DNA of 64,000 bases from assembly GCF_946886105.1 (NCBI RefSeq), contig NZ_CAMPHV010000027.1, forward strand, positions 1 through 64,000, given 5' to 3'. The DNA comes from an uncultured Pseudomonas sp. (GTDB taxonomy: Bacteria; Pseudomonadota; Gammaproteobacteria; Pseudomonadales; Pseudomonadaceae). Made by a program: the position numbers and the translations under genes. Shown here piece after piece: positions 29,213 to 38,302 of this stretch; position 1 is the stretch's first letter, and every line of letters begins with the position of its first letter. The notes below the pieces were generated by a model. The model made no database searches, was not told where the DNA came from, and saw only the letters and a program-made list of their open reading frames with translations.

Positions 29213-30157
29213 CTAAGCGTGCGGCAAGAACAGGTCGGAAAACATCTGATTGCGCGGCATACCAGCCAAATAAAGGCGCCGGGTAAAACTCTCGACGTTA
29301 TTAGGGCTACCGCAGAGTAAGGCGAGGGTTTGCCGTGAAACAAGTTTCAGTTGCGCCAAAGCGGCCGGCAATTCTGCCGCGCAGAGCAGCTCGACCCGCA
29401 CCTGCGAATGGGCGGCCGCCAGCTGCCGCAACTCGGCGGCCAGGTAGTGCTCGGCACTATCACGGGCCAAATGCAGCACTCGGATTTCGCCGCGGTGCTC
29501 TTCGCGCAACGCCTCGCGTAACACCGCATAAAGCGGGGCGATGCCGGTGCCCGCCGCCAATAGCCAGAGCGGCCGGTTCTGCCAATCGAGGTCATAGTGC
29601 AGCGCGCCACCACGCAGTTCGCCGAGCCGCAAGGGCTGGCCGCGGACGAAATGCCGCGCGGCATCGCTGAAGGCGCCGGGTTGCCGGCAATCCAGGTGAA
29701 ACTCCAACCAGGGGTCTTCGCCCGGCAGACTGGCCAGCGAATACGGCCGGGCCACGCCGCTCTGCGTCCACAACACCAGGTGCTGCCCGGCGCGGTAGCG
29801 CAGCGGCTGTTCGGGCAACAGGCGCAAACGCAGCACATCGGGACTGAGCCAGTCACAACTGTGGATCAACGCGGGTAGACCATCCTTTAGCGGATCGAAG
29901 ACCTCGACCCGCAAGTCCTCGACCAGCCGGCACTGGCAGGCCAACCGCCAGCCCTGCTCGCGGCGGGCCGCAGCCAGGGCTTCGGGCTTATCATCCTGCG
30001 GCTCGCCGCGGATGCAGCGCACCAGGCAAGCATGGCAACTGCCGGCACGGCAACTGTAGGGGATGGCGACGCCGGCCTCATGCAGAGCATCGAGCAGATT
30101 GCGTCCGGGTTCGATCGGCAGTCGTCGTTCACCGACCTGCAACTCAGGCATCGGCAT
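29213..30157 (-). CDS. 2Fe-2S ferredoxin-NAD(P)H reductase, oxygenase-reductase type
   Basis: 314 residues from the ATG at 30157; a second ATG two codons later is also possible. An N-terminal plant-type 2Fe-2S domain has Cys36, Cys41, Cys44 and Cys74 or Cys76 (PYSCRAGSCHACLVRC...LACQC). A flavin domain (RPYSLASLPGE) and an NAD(P) domain (LLAAGTGIAPLYAVLREAL) follow, the CDPR/BenC layout. It passes electrons from NAD(P)H to a partner oxygenase or desaturase. The start overlaps the end of the upstream GGDEF gene by 14 bp, so they are probably co-transcribed. Confidence 0.9.
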   Translation of the reverse strand: MPMPELQVGERRLPIEPGRNLLDALHEAGVAIPYSCRAGSCHACLVRCIRGEPQDDKPEALAAARREQGWRLACQCRLVEDLRVEVFDPLKDGLPALIHSCDWLSPDVLRLRLLPEQPLRYRAGQHLVLWTQSGVARPYSLASLPGEDPWLEFHLDCRQPGAFSDAARHFVRGQPLRLGELRGGALHYDLDWQNRPLWLLAAGTGIAPLYAVLREALREEHRGEIRVLHLARDSAEHYLAAELRQLAAAHSQVRVELLCAAELPAALAQLKLVSRQTLALLCGSPNNVESFTRRLYLAGMPRNQMFSDLFLPHA

Positions 30158-31271
30158 GTTCCCAAGCGGCGGCGCAGCGGTTGCGTCCGCTGTTTTTCGC
30201 CCGATACAGCGCCTGATCGGCACGGTTCAGCGCCTCGTCCATATCGTCGCCCGGGCTCAATAGTGTCATCCCGACCGACAGGCTCAAGTTCTCCAACTTG
30301 AGGCCCAGCGGCTCGGCACGCATATAGGCTTCGCGCAGGCGCTCGCAGCACGCGGTGACCTGATCGGCATCGGTATTGGGCAACAACAGAACGAACTCCT
30401 CACCGCCGTAGCGGGCAATGATATCGGCATCGCGCAGACAAGTCCTGGCCACGCTGGCGAAGGTCTGCAATACCCGGTCGCCCGCCGAATGTCCATGAAT
30501 ATCGTTGATCCGTTTGAAGTGATCCAGATCGATCAACGCCAGACCATGCCGACGACCGGCGCGCAAGCCGGCCAGTTCGCGCGTGGCCAGGCGCAGGAAA
30601 TGCCGACGGTTATACAACCCCGTGAGCTCATCGGTGGAGGCCAGGTCTTCCAACTGGCGCATCATCCCACGCATGGTGTCCTGGTGCGCCTGCAACGCGA
30701 AACGTCGTTGCTGCATGCGTTTACGCATCGATTGGATGTAACTGGCGAACAGGCTCAACCAGACCAGCACCCCAGCCAGGACGCTGACCTGCATGATCGC
30801 CAGCGCCGGCCTGCTCATCTGAAAGCTGTAAGCGTCATACAGGTTGACCGCGGCGAAACCGAAAAACGCAAAGAGCGCGGCGCGTACGAACACTTTCGGC
30901 GGTAGGTTAATGATGCCGAACAACAGAATCAGCACATAAACCACCAACAGGCTGCCGCGTCCATCGACGCATAACGCCATCAGCAGGGTGTGCCAGAAGA
31001 GCGCCACCAGTACCTGCGCTTCGGTCAGGCTGGGGTCGCGAAAACGCAGATTGGCGGAGGACAGAAACAGCGTCAGAAACACCGCTTGGCTGATCGCCGC
31101 CGTGGCGGTGAACAGCAGCATCTCCAACACCGACGCACGCAACAAGCCGTTGAACAACGCCACCCAGGACAGCAGTGCCGTCAGCGCATAAGTCCCCGCC
31201 GCCATGCCGAAACGCTTCAGCAGCAGGTTCTGCAGTGATCGTTGAGTGACCCGTTGGCTGTTTAGGCTCAT
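30144..31271 (-). CDS. sadC: Membrane GGDEF diguanylate cyclase (SadC-like)
   Basis: 375 residues from the ATG at 31271. About six membrane helices occupy residues 15-180, then a GGDEF domain with active-site GGEEF (IIARYGGEEFVLLLP). The inhibitory I-site RxxD is present five residues before it (RDAD). So it can make c-di-GMP from GTP and be feedback-inhibited. Gene order (pykA, enoyl-CoA hydratase, reductase, this gene, fumarase) matches P. aeruginosa PA4329-PA4333, where this slot is sadC. P. aeruginosa SadC is longer by my recollection, so orthology rests on synteny. Confidence 0.85.
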   Translation of the reverse strand: MSLNSQRVTQRSLQNLLLKRFGMAAGTYALTALLSWVALFNGLLRASVLEMLLFTATAAISQAVFLTLFLSSANLRFRDPSLTEAQVLVALFWHTLLMALCVDGRGSLLVVYVLILLFGIINLPPKVFVRAALFAFFGFAAVNLYDAYSFQMSRPALAIMQVSVLAGVLVWLSLFASYIQSMRKRMQQRRFALQAHQDTMRGMMRQLEDLASTDELTGLYNRRHFLRLATRELAGLRAGRRHGLALIDLDHFKRINDIHGHSAGDRVLQTFASVARTCLRDADIIARYGGEEFVLLLPNTDADQVTACCERLREAYMRAEPLGLKLENLSLSVGMTLLSPGDDMDEALNRADQALYRAKNSGRNRCAAAWEHADA

Positions 31272-31509
31272 GGGCTCCGTCCCATACTGGCATCTAGCCC
31301 TCACTGTACGCCTGCGCCCCTGAAAAGCCTAGGCGCCCGCACGACTAAGCGCGCGTACTTAGACCAGGGTCGACTGTGCCCACGGGCGCAGGCGCGATAT
31401 ACTGCCGCGCCTTTTTTGTAGTCGCGTCGGGTCGTGGTCCGGCGTTTCCTTAGATATCCCCTACAGATATCCCAGAAATTAGATGTTCCAGAGATAAAGG
31501 AGCGCTTGC

Positions 31510-33033
31510 ATGACCGTGATCAAACAAGACGACCTGATTCAGAGCGTTGCCGACGCCCTGCAGTTCATCTCCTATTACCACCCCGTGGACTTCATCCAGG
31601 CCATGCATGAGGCCTACCTCAAAGAAGAGTCCCCCGCCGCACGCGACTCCATGGCGCAGATCCTGATCAACTCGCGCATGTGCGCCACCGGCCACCGCCC
31701 GATCTGCCAGGACACCGGCATCGTCACTGTATTCATCAAGGTCGGCATGGACGTGCGCTGGGACGGCGCCACCATGAGCGTCGACGACATGATCAACGAG
31801 GGCGTACGCCGCGCCTACAACCTGCCGGAAAACGTCCTGCGCGCCTCGATCCTGGCCGACCCGGCAGGCGCGCGTAAGAACACCAAGGACAACACCCCGG
31901 CGGTGATCCACTACTCCATCGTTCCCGGCGACAAGGTCGAAGTGGACGTCGCGGCCAAGGGCGGCGGCTCCGAGAACAAGTCGAAAATGGCCATGCTCAA
32001 CCCATCCGACTCGATCGTCGACTGGGTACTCAAGACCGTGCCGACCATGGGCGCCGGCTGGTGCCCGCCGGGCATGCTCGGCATCGGCATCGGCGGCACC
32101 GCCGAGAAAGCCGCGGTGATGGCCAAGGAAGTGCTGATGGAGCACATCGACATCCACGAGCTGCAGGCCCGCGGCCCGCAGAACCGCATCGAAGAGCTGC
32201 GCCTGGAGCTGTTCGAGAAGGTCAACCAGTTGGGCATCGGTGCCCAGGGCCTCGGCGGCCTGACCACCGTGCTCGACGTCAAGATCATGGACTACCCGAC
32301 CCACGCCGCCTCCCTGCCGGTGTGCATGATCCCCAACTGCGCCGCCACCCGTCACGCCCACTTCGTGCTCGACGGTTCCGGCCCGGCCGAACTGGAAGCG
32401 CCGGACCTGTCCGCCTACCCGGAAATCGTCTGGGAAGCCGGCCCGAGCGCGCGCCGCGTCAATCTCGACACCATCACCCCGGAAGAGGTGCAGAGCTGGA
32501 AACCGGGCGAAACCGTACTGCTCAATGGCAAGATGCTCACCGGCCGCGACGCCGCGCACAAGCGCATGGTCGACATGCTGAACAAGGGCGAAGAGCTGCC
32601 GGTGGACCTCAAAGGCCGCTTCATTTATTACGTCGGCCCGGTCGATCCGGTGCGCGAAGAAGTGGTAGGCCCAGCCGGCCCGACCACCGCCACCCGCATG
32701 GACAAGTTCACCCGGCAGATCCTCGAAAGCACCGGTCTGTTGGGCATGATCGGCAAATCCGAGCGCGGCCCGATCGCCATCGAAGCGATCAAGGACAACA
32801 AGGCCGTGTACCTGATGGCCGTTGGCGGCGCTGCCTACCTGGTAGCCCAGGCGATTAAGAAGTCCAAGGTGCTGGCCTTCGCCGAGCTGGGCATGGAAGC
32901 GATCTACGAGTTCGAGGTCAAGGACATGCCGGTCACCGTGGCCGTCGACACCAACGGCGAATCGGTGCACATCACCGGCCCTGCGATCTGGAACAAGAAA
33001 ATCGCTGAAAGCCTGGCGGTGGAAGTGAAGTAA
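31510..33033 (+). CDS. fumA: Class I fumarate hydratase (4Fe-4S)
   Basis: 507 residues. The class I, oxygen-sensitive iron-sulfur type: CATGHRPICQDTGIVT, PNCAATRHAHFVLDGSGPA and the C-terminal half (TATRMDKFTRQILESTGLLGMIGKSERGP) are visible. It hydrates fumarate to malate in the TCA cycle. It is monocistronic with AAGGAGCG before the ATG and a terminator after. Corresponds by position to P. aeruginosa PA4333. Confidence 0.96.
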   Translation: MTVIKQDDLIQSVADALQFISYYHPVDFIQAMHEAYLKEESPAARDSMAQILINSRMCATGHRPICQDTGIVTVFIKVGMDVRWDGATMSVDDMINEGVRRAYNLPENVLRASILADPAGARKNTKDNTPAVIHYSIVPGDKVEVDVAAKGGGSENKSKMAMLNPSDSIVDWVLKTVPTMGAGWCPPGMLGIGIGGTAEKAAVMAKEVLMEHIDIHELQARGPQNRIEELRLELFEKVNQLGIGAQGLGGLTTVLDVKIMDYPTHAASLPVCMIPNCAATRHAHFVLDGSGPAELEAPDLSAYPEIVWEAGPSARRVNLDTITPEEVQSWKPGETVLLNGKMLTGRDAAHKRMVDMLNKGEELPVDLKGRFIYYVGPVDPVREEVVGPAGPTTATRMDKFTRQILESTGLLGMIGKSERGPIAIEAIKDNKAVYLMAVGGAAYLVAQAIKKSKVLAFAELGMEAIYEFEVKDMPVTVAVDTNGESVHITGPAIWNKKIAESLAVEVK

Positions 33034-33060
33034 GGCAACCGCAAGCGACAAGCTGCAAGG

Positions 33061-33093
33061 AAAAGCCCGGCCCAGTGCCGGGCTCGTCTTTTC
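33061..33093 (+). terminator. Rho-independent terminator after fumarase
   Basis: AGCCCGGC-CCAGT-GCCGGGCT followed by CGTCTTTTCT, 30 bp after the fumarase stop. Confidence 0.88.
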
Positions 33094-33115
33094 TGGATGT
33101 TCGAAGAGGCAGCAC

Positions 33116-33183
33116 GTAGCCCGGATGCAATCCGAGAGCAATTTTTCAGACGCCAGATTGCCCCCGGATTTCATCCGGGCTAC
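33116..33183. repeat. GTAGCCCGGATG-type palindromic repeat
   Basis: GTAGCCCGGATGCAATCCG at the left pairs with the complement of CGGATTTCATCCGGGCTAC at the right, 18 of 19 matching, with about 30 bp between. The same repeat core recurs at 61899-62071. Confidence 0.85.
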
Positions 33184-33250
33184 AAAAAATGCTGCTCGCT
33201 TGGCGTAAGTGAACAGCATGACGGCCAGGTGCCGGGCTCTGCGTTTCTGC

Positions 33251-34222
33251 TCAGCGCGCCGCCGTACCGAAACGCCGCCGGTAATCCCCCGGCGCGATGC
33301 CCACCAGGCGAGCGAACACCTTGCGGAAGGCGCCACTGTCACGGTAGCCGACCTGCCAGGCCACCTGATCGATGCTCTGCCGGGTGAACTCGAGCAGCTC
33401 GCGCGCCTTGGTCACGCGCAGCTGCTGGCAGTACTCGGTGGGTTTCATCCCGGTGGCGGCGCGGAAGCGGCGCAGGAAGGTGCGCTCGCCCAGCCCGGCA
33501 CGGGCCGCCATGCTCGCCAGACTCGCCTCGGCGCCACCCTCCCCCTGCAGCCAGTGCTGTACGCCGAGCACCGCGGCATCGCCATGATCGAAGCTGGGTA
33601 CGAAGCTGCTGAACTGGCGCTGCGATTCGCGGTTCAGGTCCACCACCAGAAAGCGCGCGGTCTCCGCGGCGATGGTCGGCCCCAGCAGGCGCGTCACCAG
33701 GGCCAGGCCGAGGTCGGTCCAGGCCATCAGGCCGCCGGCGGTGATCAGGTCGCCGTCGTCTATCACCATGCGTTCGGGCAGCACCTCCACCTCGGGAAAG
33801 CGCGCCGCCAGTTGCGTTGCCAGCGCCCAGTGGGTGGTTACCCTGCGACCGTCGAGCAGGCCTGCCTCGCCCAAGGCAAAAGCGCCGGCGCAGACCGAAG
33901 CCAGAATCACCCCGACGCCATGCTGCTGGCGCAGCCAGTCGCTGTAGCAGGGCTGCAGCTGCTCGGCGTCGCCCTCCAGGCTGGGCGGCAGAATCACCAC
34001 CTGCGGCGCGCCCGTCGCCTGCGGCTGGCTGTCGAATACGCGCCGCAAGCGTCCCAGTTCGTCCGCCTGCCAGTGGCTGATGCGCAGCCGCGCCAACCCC
34101 TCGCGACCCTGGCCGGCGGCCATGCGATTGGCCACCGCGAACAGGTCGCCCAGGCCGTACACCGCCGCCAGCTGGACGCCGGGATAGAGCAACAGGCCGA
34201 TCTCCAGGCAGCGCTCGCTCAT
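33251..34222 (-). CDS. GlxA-family AraC-type transcriptional regulator
   Basis: 323 residues. N-terminal DJ-1/PfpI-like domain (EIGLLLYPGVQLAAVYGLGDLF ... ILASVCAGAFALGEAGLLDGRRVTTHW) and a C-terminal AraC helix-turn-helix (LGERTFLRRFRAATGMKPTEYCQQLRV, VAWQVGYRDSGAFRKVF). GlxA-type regulators control nitrogen or betaine-related catabolism. It is divergent from an isochorismatase-family hydrolase, a common arrangement in which the regulator controls that enzyme. Effector unknown. Confidence 0.92.
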   Translation of the reverse strand: MSERCLEIGLLLYPGVQLAAVYGLGDLFAVANRMAAGQGREGLARLRISHWQADELGRLRRVFDSQPQATGAPQVVILPPSLEGDAEQLQPCYSDWLRQQHGVGVILASVCAGAFALGEAGLLDGRRVTTHWALATQLAARFPEVEVLPERMVIDDGDLITAGGLMAWTDLGLALVTRLLGPTIAAETARFLVVDLNRESQRQFSSFVPSFDHGDAAVLGVQHWLQGEGGAEASLASMAARAGLGERTFLRRFRAATGMKPTEYCQQLRVTKARELLEFTRQSIDQVAWQVGYRDSGAFRKVFARLVGIAPGDYRRRFGTAAR

Positions 34223-34316
34223 TGTCAGTTTTTCCCCGCAGATTGTCGGCCCCGCCCATCCCGTGACAGCGGCGCCGAAGCTAATGTTTGCCGCACATCA
34301 TCCCACGGAGAACCCC

Positions 34317-34865
34317 ATGAGCAAGCGTGCCCTGATCCTGATCGACATCCAGAACGACTACTTCGAAGGCGGCAAGTGGCCGCTCGACGGCATGCAGGCT
34401 GCCGCCGCCAATGCCGCCCGGGTGCTGGCCGCCGCCCGTGCTGCGGGGGAGCTGGTGGTGCACGTGCGCCATGAGTCCCAGGGCGACGACGCGCCTTTCT
34501 TCGCCCCCGGCTCGGCGGGCGCGCATATCCATGCCAGCGCGTTGCCGCAGGCCGACGAGGCAGTGGTGCTCAAGCACCGGATCAATGCCTTTCTCGATAC
34601 CGAGCTGAAGACGCTGCTCGACGCAGCCGACATCGAACAGGTGACCCTGGTCGGCGCCATGAGCCATATGTGCATCGACGCCGCGGCCCGCGCCAGCGCC
34701 GACCTCGGCTACGCCACTACGGTGCTCCACGACGCCTGTGCCACCCACGCCCAGGAATTCGCCGGCCAACAAATCGCCGCCGAACAGGTGCATGCCGCCT
34801 TTATGGCCGCCCTGGCGTTCGCCTATGCCAGGGTCGCTTCCACCGATCAGTACCTCGCGAGCTGA
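34317..34865 (+). CDS. Isochorismatase-family cysteine hydrolase
   Basis: 182 residues from the ATG at 34317 (CGGAG upstream). Catalytic triad visible: Asp in LILIDIQNDYFEGG, Lys in VLKHRINAF, and Cys in AMSHMCIDAAARAS. Members hydrolyse amides or enol ethers (nicotinamidase, ureidoacrylate or isochorismate hydrolases). Divergent from the GlxA-type regulator and convergent with zapE (4 bp apart). Substrate not predictable. Confidence 0.92.
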   Translation: MSKRALILIDIQNDYFEGGKWPLDGMQAAAANAARVLAAARAAGELVVHVRHESQGDDAPFFAPGSAGAHIHASALPQADEAVVLKHRINAFLDTELKTLLDAADIEQVTLVGAMSHMCIDAAARASADLGYATTVLHDACATHAQEFAGQQIAAEQVHAAFMAALAFAYARVASTDQYLAS

Positions 34866-34869
34866 CGCC

Positions 34870-35991
34870 TCAACCGCGGCCGAAGCGCTGCAGCTGCATC
34901 TCGCGCAGGCGGCTCAGGGTGCGGCGGAAGGCGAATTCCAGGTAGCCCTGGGTGTAGAGCTGCTCCAGCGCCACCTCGGCCTCGATATACAGCGGCACGC
35001 CGCGGTCGTAACACTCGTCGACCAGGGCGATGAAGCGCCGCACCGCGTCGTCGTTGCGCGACAGTGCCGGCAGTTGCCGATCGCCGGCGGCGACCCGCTC
35101 CACGCCATCCTCGGTGCCGCGGGCGATGCGCCCTTCGCGCGGCTGGCCGCCCAGACGCGGCACCTCGCCGAGCAGAATCGCCGGGAAGCGGTCGCACAGC
35201 GCGATGAAGTCCGGCGCCGCCAGCGCCTGCTGGCACAGCTCGGCGAAACGGCAGTGCAGCGCCGCCGCGCTATGGGCCTGCACCTGCAAGCGGCGGTGGC
35301 CCAGCTCGATGGCCGCGTGGGAAATTTCCAGGCCCTGCGACAGCTGGGCGAAGCACTCGCCCAGCGCCTGCGACCGTCCCACCCAGTAGCGTTGTTGCGG
35401 CGCGCCGGGATGCAGGCGATGGTCCTGCTCGCCGTCCACCGCCAACACCTGCATATGCCGTTCGAGTGCGTCTATGGCTGGCAGGAAGCGCTCACGATTG
35501 AAGCCGTCGGCGTACAGCTGCCCGGGCGGCTGGTTGGAAGTGGCCACCAGCACCACGCCCTGCGCCACCACCAGGCTGAGCAGACGGCCGAGCAGCATCG
35601 CATCGCCGATGTCGCTGACGAACAGTTCGTCGAAACACAGCACGCGCAGCTCGCGGCCCAGCTCCTCGGCCAGCAGGCGCAATGGGTCGGGGTTGCCGGT
35701 CAGCTCGAACTGGCGCCGGTGCACCCAGCGCATGAAATGGTGAAAGTGTTGGCGCCGCGCAGGCACCGGCAGGCTGTTATAGAAGCTGTCCATCAGCCAG
35801 GTCTTGCCGCGCCCCACCGGCCCCCAGAGGTAGACGCCGGACGGCCGTTCGCCGCACAGCAAAGCCGCGTGACAGCGCTCCAGCGACTCGACCGCACGCT
35901 GCTGCGCGGCGTCGGCGACGAAGCCGGCGGACAGCGCACGCCGGTAGGCCGCCAGCGGCGAATCCGGAGCGCCGCGCTCGAAACCGCTCAA
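34870..35991 (-). CDS. zapE: Cell-division ATPase ZapE (AFG1-like)
   Basis: 373 residues if started at the TTG at 35991, which overlaps the TGA stop of the upstream gene. No ATG or GTG in frame gives a full-length protein without running into the other gene. Opening SPLAAYRRALSAGFVADAAQ is typical. P-loop YLWGPVGRGKTWLMD, Walker B LCFDELFVSD, and sensor ATSNQPP are visible. ZapE is an AAA-like ATPase that helps regulate the Z ring during division, mainly under stress. Third gene of a GNAT-nitrilase-zapE operon, an unusual setting. Confidence 0.9.
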   Translation of the reverse strand: MSGFERGAPDSPLAAYRRALSAGFVADAAQQRAVESLERCHAALLCGERPSGVYLWGPVGRGKTWLMDSFYNSLPVPARRQHFHHFMRWVHRRQFELTGNPDPLRLLAEELGRELRVLCFDELFVSDIGDAMLLGRLLSLVVAQGVVLVATSNQPPGQLYADGFNRERFLPAIDALERHMQVLAVDGEQDHRLHPGAPQQRYWVGRSQALGECFAQLSQGLEISHAAIELGHRRLQVQAHSAAALHCRFAELCQQALAAPDFIALCDRFPAILLGEVPRLGGQPREGRIARGTEDGVERVAAGDRQLPALSRNDDAVRRFIALVDECYDRGVPLYIEAEVALEQLYTQGYLEFAFRRTLSRLREMQLQRFGRG

Positions 35992-36872
35992 CGCAGCACC
36001 AGCCGGCCAGGGTCGAATTGCTCTGGCCAGTCGCGGCGGGTGAACACCTGACCCTGCGCGCGCACCCGGCGCACCTCGGCCAGATCCAGCTGGCAGATCA
36101 GCCAGTGGCTGCGATCCGGGCACAACTCGGCACTCTCGGCGACGATGCCGCTGGCCGGCATGCCGTAGTCCGACGGCACATAGAGCGCGGCGCGGCCGAT
36201 GTTCTCGTCCAATGCCGGTGACCAGGGCGCCAGGCCGACAGTGGGCGCCTGCAACACGGCGATCTGATTCTCCAGCGCACGAGCCTGGGCGCCGATGCGC
36301 ACGCGGTAGAAGCCGGCCTCGGTGTCGGTGCAGCTGGGCGCGAGGATCAGATCCACCCCGGCCTCGGCCAGGGTCCGCGCCAGCAGCGGAAATTCGTTGT
36401 CGTAGCAGATCAGGATGCCCAGTCTGCCCAGCGCCGTATCGAACACCTTGAGGCCGCTGCCGGCGGCGATGCCCCATTGCTCGCGCTCGAAGCGGGTCAT
36501 GATCAGTTTGTCCTGGCTGCCCAGGCAGCCGTCAGGGCCGAATAGCCAGGCACGGTTGCGGTAGATGCCATCGGCGTCCAGCACCGGCAACGAGCCCGGT
36601 TGCAGATGCACCTTCAGGCGCCGCGCCAGGCTCTCGCAGAGTTCCAACCAGTTCGGCACGAGCGACTGGATACCGGCGATCGAGGCATGCAAGTCGCTGC
36701 GCTCGGCGTCGGGCAACTGACCGCTGAGCACCAGGCCGGCGTATTCCGGCAACAGCAGCAGCTCGGCACCCAGCCCTGCGGCCTCCTCGCACAACGCGGT
36801 CAGGTGCGCGGCGTAGGCATCCCAGCTCTCGTGCAGGTCGATATGGTACTGGCAGGCGGCGATCTTGATCAT
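35988..36872 (-). CDS. Carbon-nitrogen (nitrilase-superfamily) hydrolase
   Basis: 294 residues from the ATG at 36872. Nitrilase-superfamily triad: Glu in LLLPEYAGLVLS, Lys in SQDKLIMTRFE, Cys in ILICYDNEFPLLART. Members hydrolyse amides or nitriles with non-peptide C-N bonds. The start overlaps the stop of the GNAT gene by 4 bp (ATGA), and its stop overlaps the zapE start. GNAT-nitrilase fusion proteins exist in other bacteria, so this looks like the split form of a functional pair. Substrate unknown. Confidence 0.92.
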   Translation of the reverse strand: MIKIAACQYHIDLHESWDAYAAHLTALCEEAAGLGAELLLLPEYAGLVLSGQLPDAERSDLHASIAGIQSLVPNWLELCESLARRLKVHLQPGSLPVLDADGIYRNRAWLFGPDGCLGSQDKLIMTRFEREQWGIAAGSGLKVFDTALGRLGILICYDNEFPLLARTLAEAGVDLILAPSCTDTEAGFYRVRIGAQARALENQIAVLQAPTVGLAPWSPALDENIGRAALYVPSDYGMPASGIVAESAELCPDRSHWLICQLDLAEVRRVRAQGQVFTRRDWPEQFDPGRLVLR

Positions 36873-37459
36873 CGAGCGAGCTCCTTGAGCCAGAACGACA
36901 TGGGTTTGGCCGATTCCTCGCGCTCGTCCAGATCGCGCCAGTGGTATTCGGTGTGCAACTCGGGGTGATGGCGATAGCCACGGCGCGTCCAGAAGGCGTC
37001 CAGCGGCTGGTAATCGGCGGGCCGCCGGGGGTGATCGGCCGGGCGCTGCACGGCGCAGAAGGCGCACCAGTCGAAGCGCTCCAGGCGCCGCGCATGGGCC
37101 TCGCGTTCGGCGAAGAAGCGCACGCCCAGACCGCGACCGCGCCAGGCCGGCAACACCACCGACTCGGCCAGGTAGAAGATCCGCGCGGGGTCCCAGCCGC
37201 CCTCGAGAAATGGCTGCTGGAATTCCCCGGTCTCGTCGCTCAGCGGTAGCGCGGTGGAGGCGCCGACCACCCGGCCCTGGTCGCGCACCAGCACGCAGAG
37301 GCTGTCCTCGCTGCGCACATAGGTGCCGAGGTATTCGGCCTCGTAGTCGAACGAGCCGTCGTAGAGATAGGGGAATTCGCAGAAGACCTCGATGCGCAAA
37401 CGCGCCAGGTCGTCGATATGGGGCGCTATCCGCGGCCCCTGGAGCAACTGAATGTCCAT
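36869..37459 (-). CDS. GNAT-family N-acyltransferase
   Basis: 196 residues from the ATG at 37459 (MDIQLLQGPRIAPHIDDLARLRIEVFCEFPYLYDG). GNAT motif A is visible as ESVVLPAWRGRGLGVRFFAEREAHA. First gene of a three-gene overlapping operon with the nitrilase and zapE. The N-terminal RLRIEVFREFPYLYDG type is the one found in GNAT-nitrilase fusions. Acceptor substrate unknown. Confidence 0.9.
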   Translation of the reverse strand: MDIQLLQGPRIAPHIDDLARLRIEVFCEFPYLYDGSFDYEAEYLGTYVRSEDSLCVLVRDQGRVVGASTALPLSDETGEFQQPFLEGGWDPARIFYLAESVVLPAWRGRGLGVRFFAEREAHARRLERFDWCAFCAVQRPADHPRRPADYQPLDAFWTRRGYRHHPELHTEYHWRDLDEREESAKPMSFWLKELAR

Positions 37460-37544
37460 GCGGAGTCGTTCGCCAGCAGCAGGGTGACGCCAGCGGCTAT
37501 GCCGGCGGAAAGCGGCGACCTTATCATGCCCCCGGTTCATCCAC

Positions 37545-37688
37545 TAACAGGCTGTTGAAAAACTACCTACGTTGGCAATACTGCGTTAAAAACGGCCTCA
37601 AAATGCTCATTTACACCAGTAAACTCCGCTTTTTCAGCCGTTTTGCCTTGTCTTGCCTGCCTCGGCTACGTTTTTCAACGTCCTGCTA
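37545..37688. repeat. MITE-like palindromic element, copy A
   Basis: 144 bp bounded by TAACAGGCTGTTGAAAAAC at the left and the complement of TAGCAGGACGTTGAAAAACG at the right. The interior has the family's fixed blocks (ACGTTGGCAATACTGCGTT, GCTCATTTAC, TTGCCTTGTCTTGCCTGC). No reading frame. Copies B (46200) and C (50889) share the same order. It fills the gap between the GNAT gene and the NTF2-like gene. Confidence 0.88.
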
Positions 37689-37713
37689 ACCACACCACGA
37701 AAGGAACTTAGCC

Positions 37714-38112
37714 ATGACCGCCACCGAACTGGTGCAGGCCTACTACGCCGCTTTCAATGCCGGCGACATGCCCGCCTTCCTCGCTCTGCTCAGCGACGAC
37801 GTGGTGCACGACATCAACCAGGGCGAGCGCCAGGTCGGCAAGGCCACCTTCGCCGCCTTCATGGACAAGATGAACCGCTGCTACCGCGAGCGTCTGGCCG
37901 ACATCGTGGTGATGCAGGACGAAAGCGGCAGCCGCGCCGCCGCCGAGTTCGTGGTGCACGGTCAGTACCTGGCCGACGACGAGGGCCTGCCGCCCGCCAA
38001 CGGCCAGACCTACGTGCTGCCGGCCGGTGCATTCTTCGAGATAAAGAACGGCAAGGTGGCGCGGATCAGCAACTACTACAACCTCAATGACTGGGTTGCA
38101 CAGGTCAGCTAA
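37714..38112 (+). CDS. NTF2/SnoaL-like protein
   Basis: 132 residues (MTATELVQAYYAAFNAGDMPAFLALLSDDVVHDINQGERQVGK). Classic SnoaL/ketosteroid-isomerase-like fold with short alpha+beta repeats, ending KNGKVARISNYYNLNDWVAQVS. GGAAC lies before the ATG. A small cavity enzyme or ligand binder; role unknown. It starts 26 bp after repeat copy A. Confidence 0.85.
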   Translation: MTATELVQAYYAAFNAGDMPAFLALLSDDVVHDINQGERQVGKATFAAFMDKMNRCYRERLADIVVMQDESGSRAAAEFVVHGQYLADDEGLPPANGQTYVLPAGAFFEIKNGKVARISNYYNLNDWVAQVS

Positions 38113-38302
38113 GCGTCCTCAGCGAGGGGCTCGGCGCCTTCCGAGGCCTCGGTCGATTACCGCGCTGTTGCGGGCGCCTGTTCAAGCGGGGCGCCCAAAG
38201 CAGCTGTTTTTGCAGAAACTCACACCCCTTTCCCACGCCTTAATACAGCGTTAAGCCTGCCCCACAACAATCGCCCCCAGGTTCATCACCGAGGTTCCGA
38301 CC

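Noticed and set aside
31450..33342. 630-residue frame antisense to fumarase
   Set aside because: His/Gly/Asp-rich shadow of a strongly conserved gene; no start site.
37545..37688. Repeats A-C as insertion sequences
   Set aside because: No transposase frame inside; 144-159 bp is too short for a complete IS.
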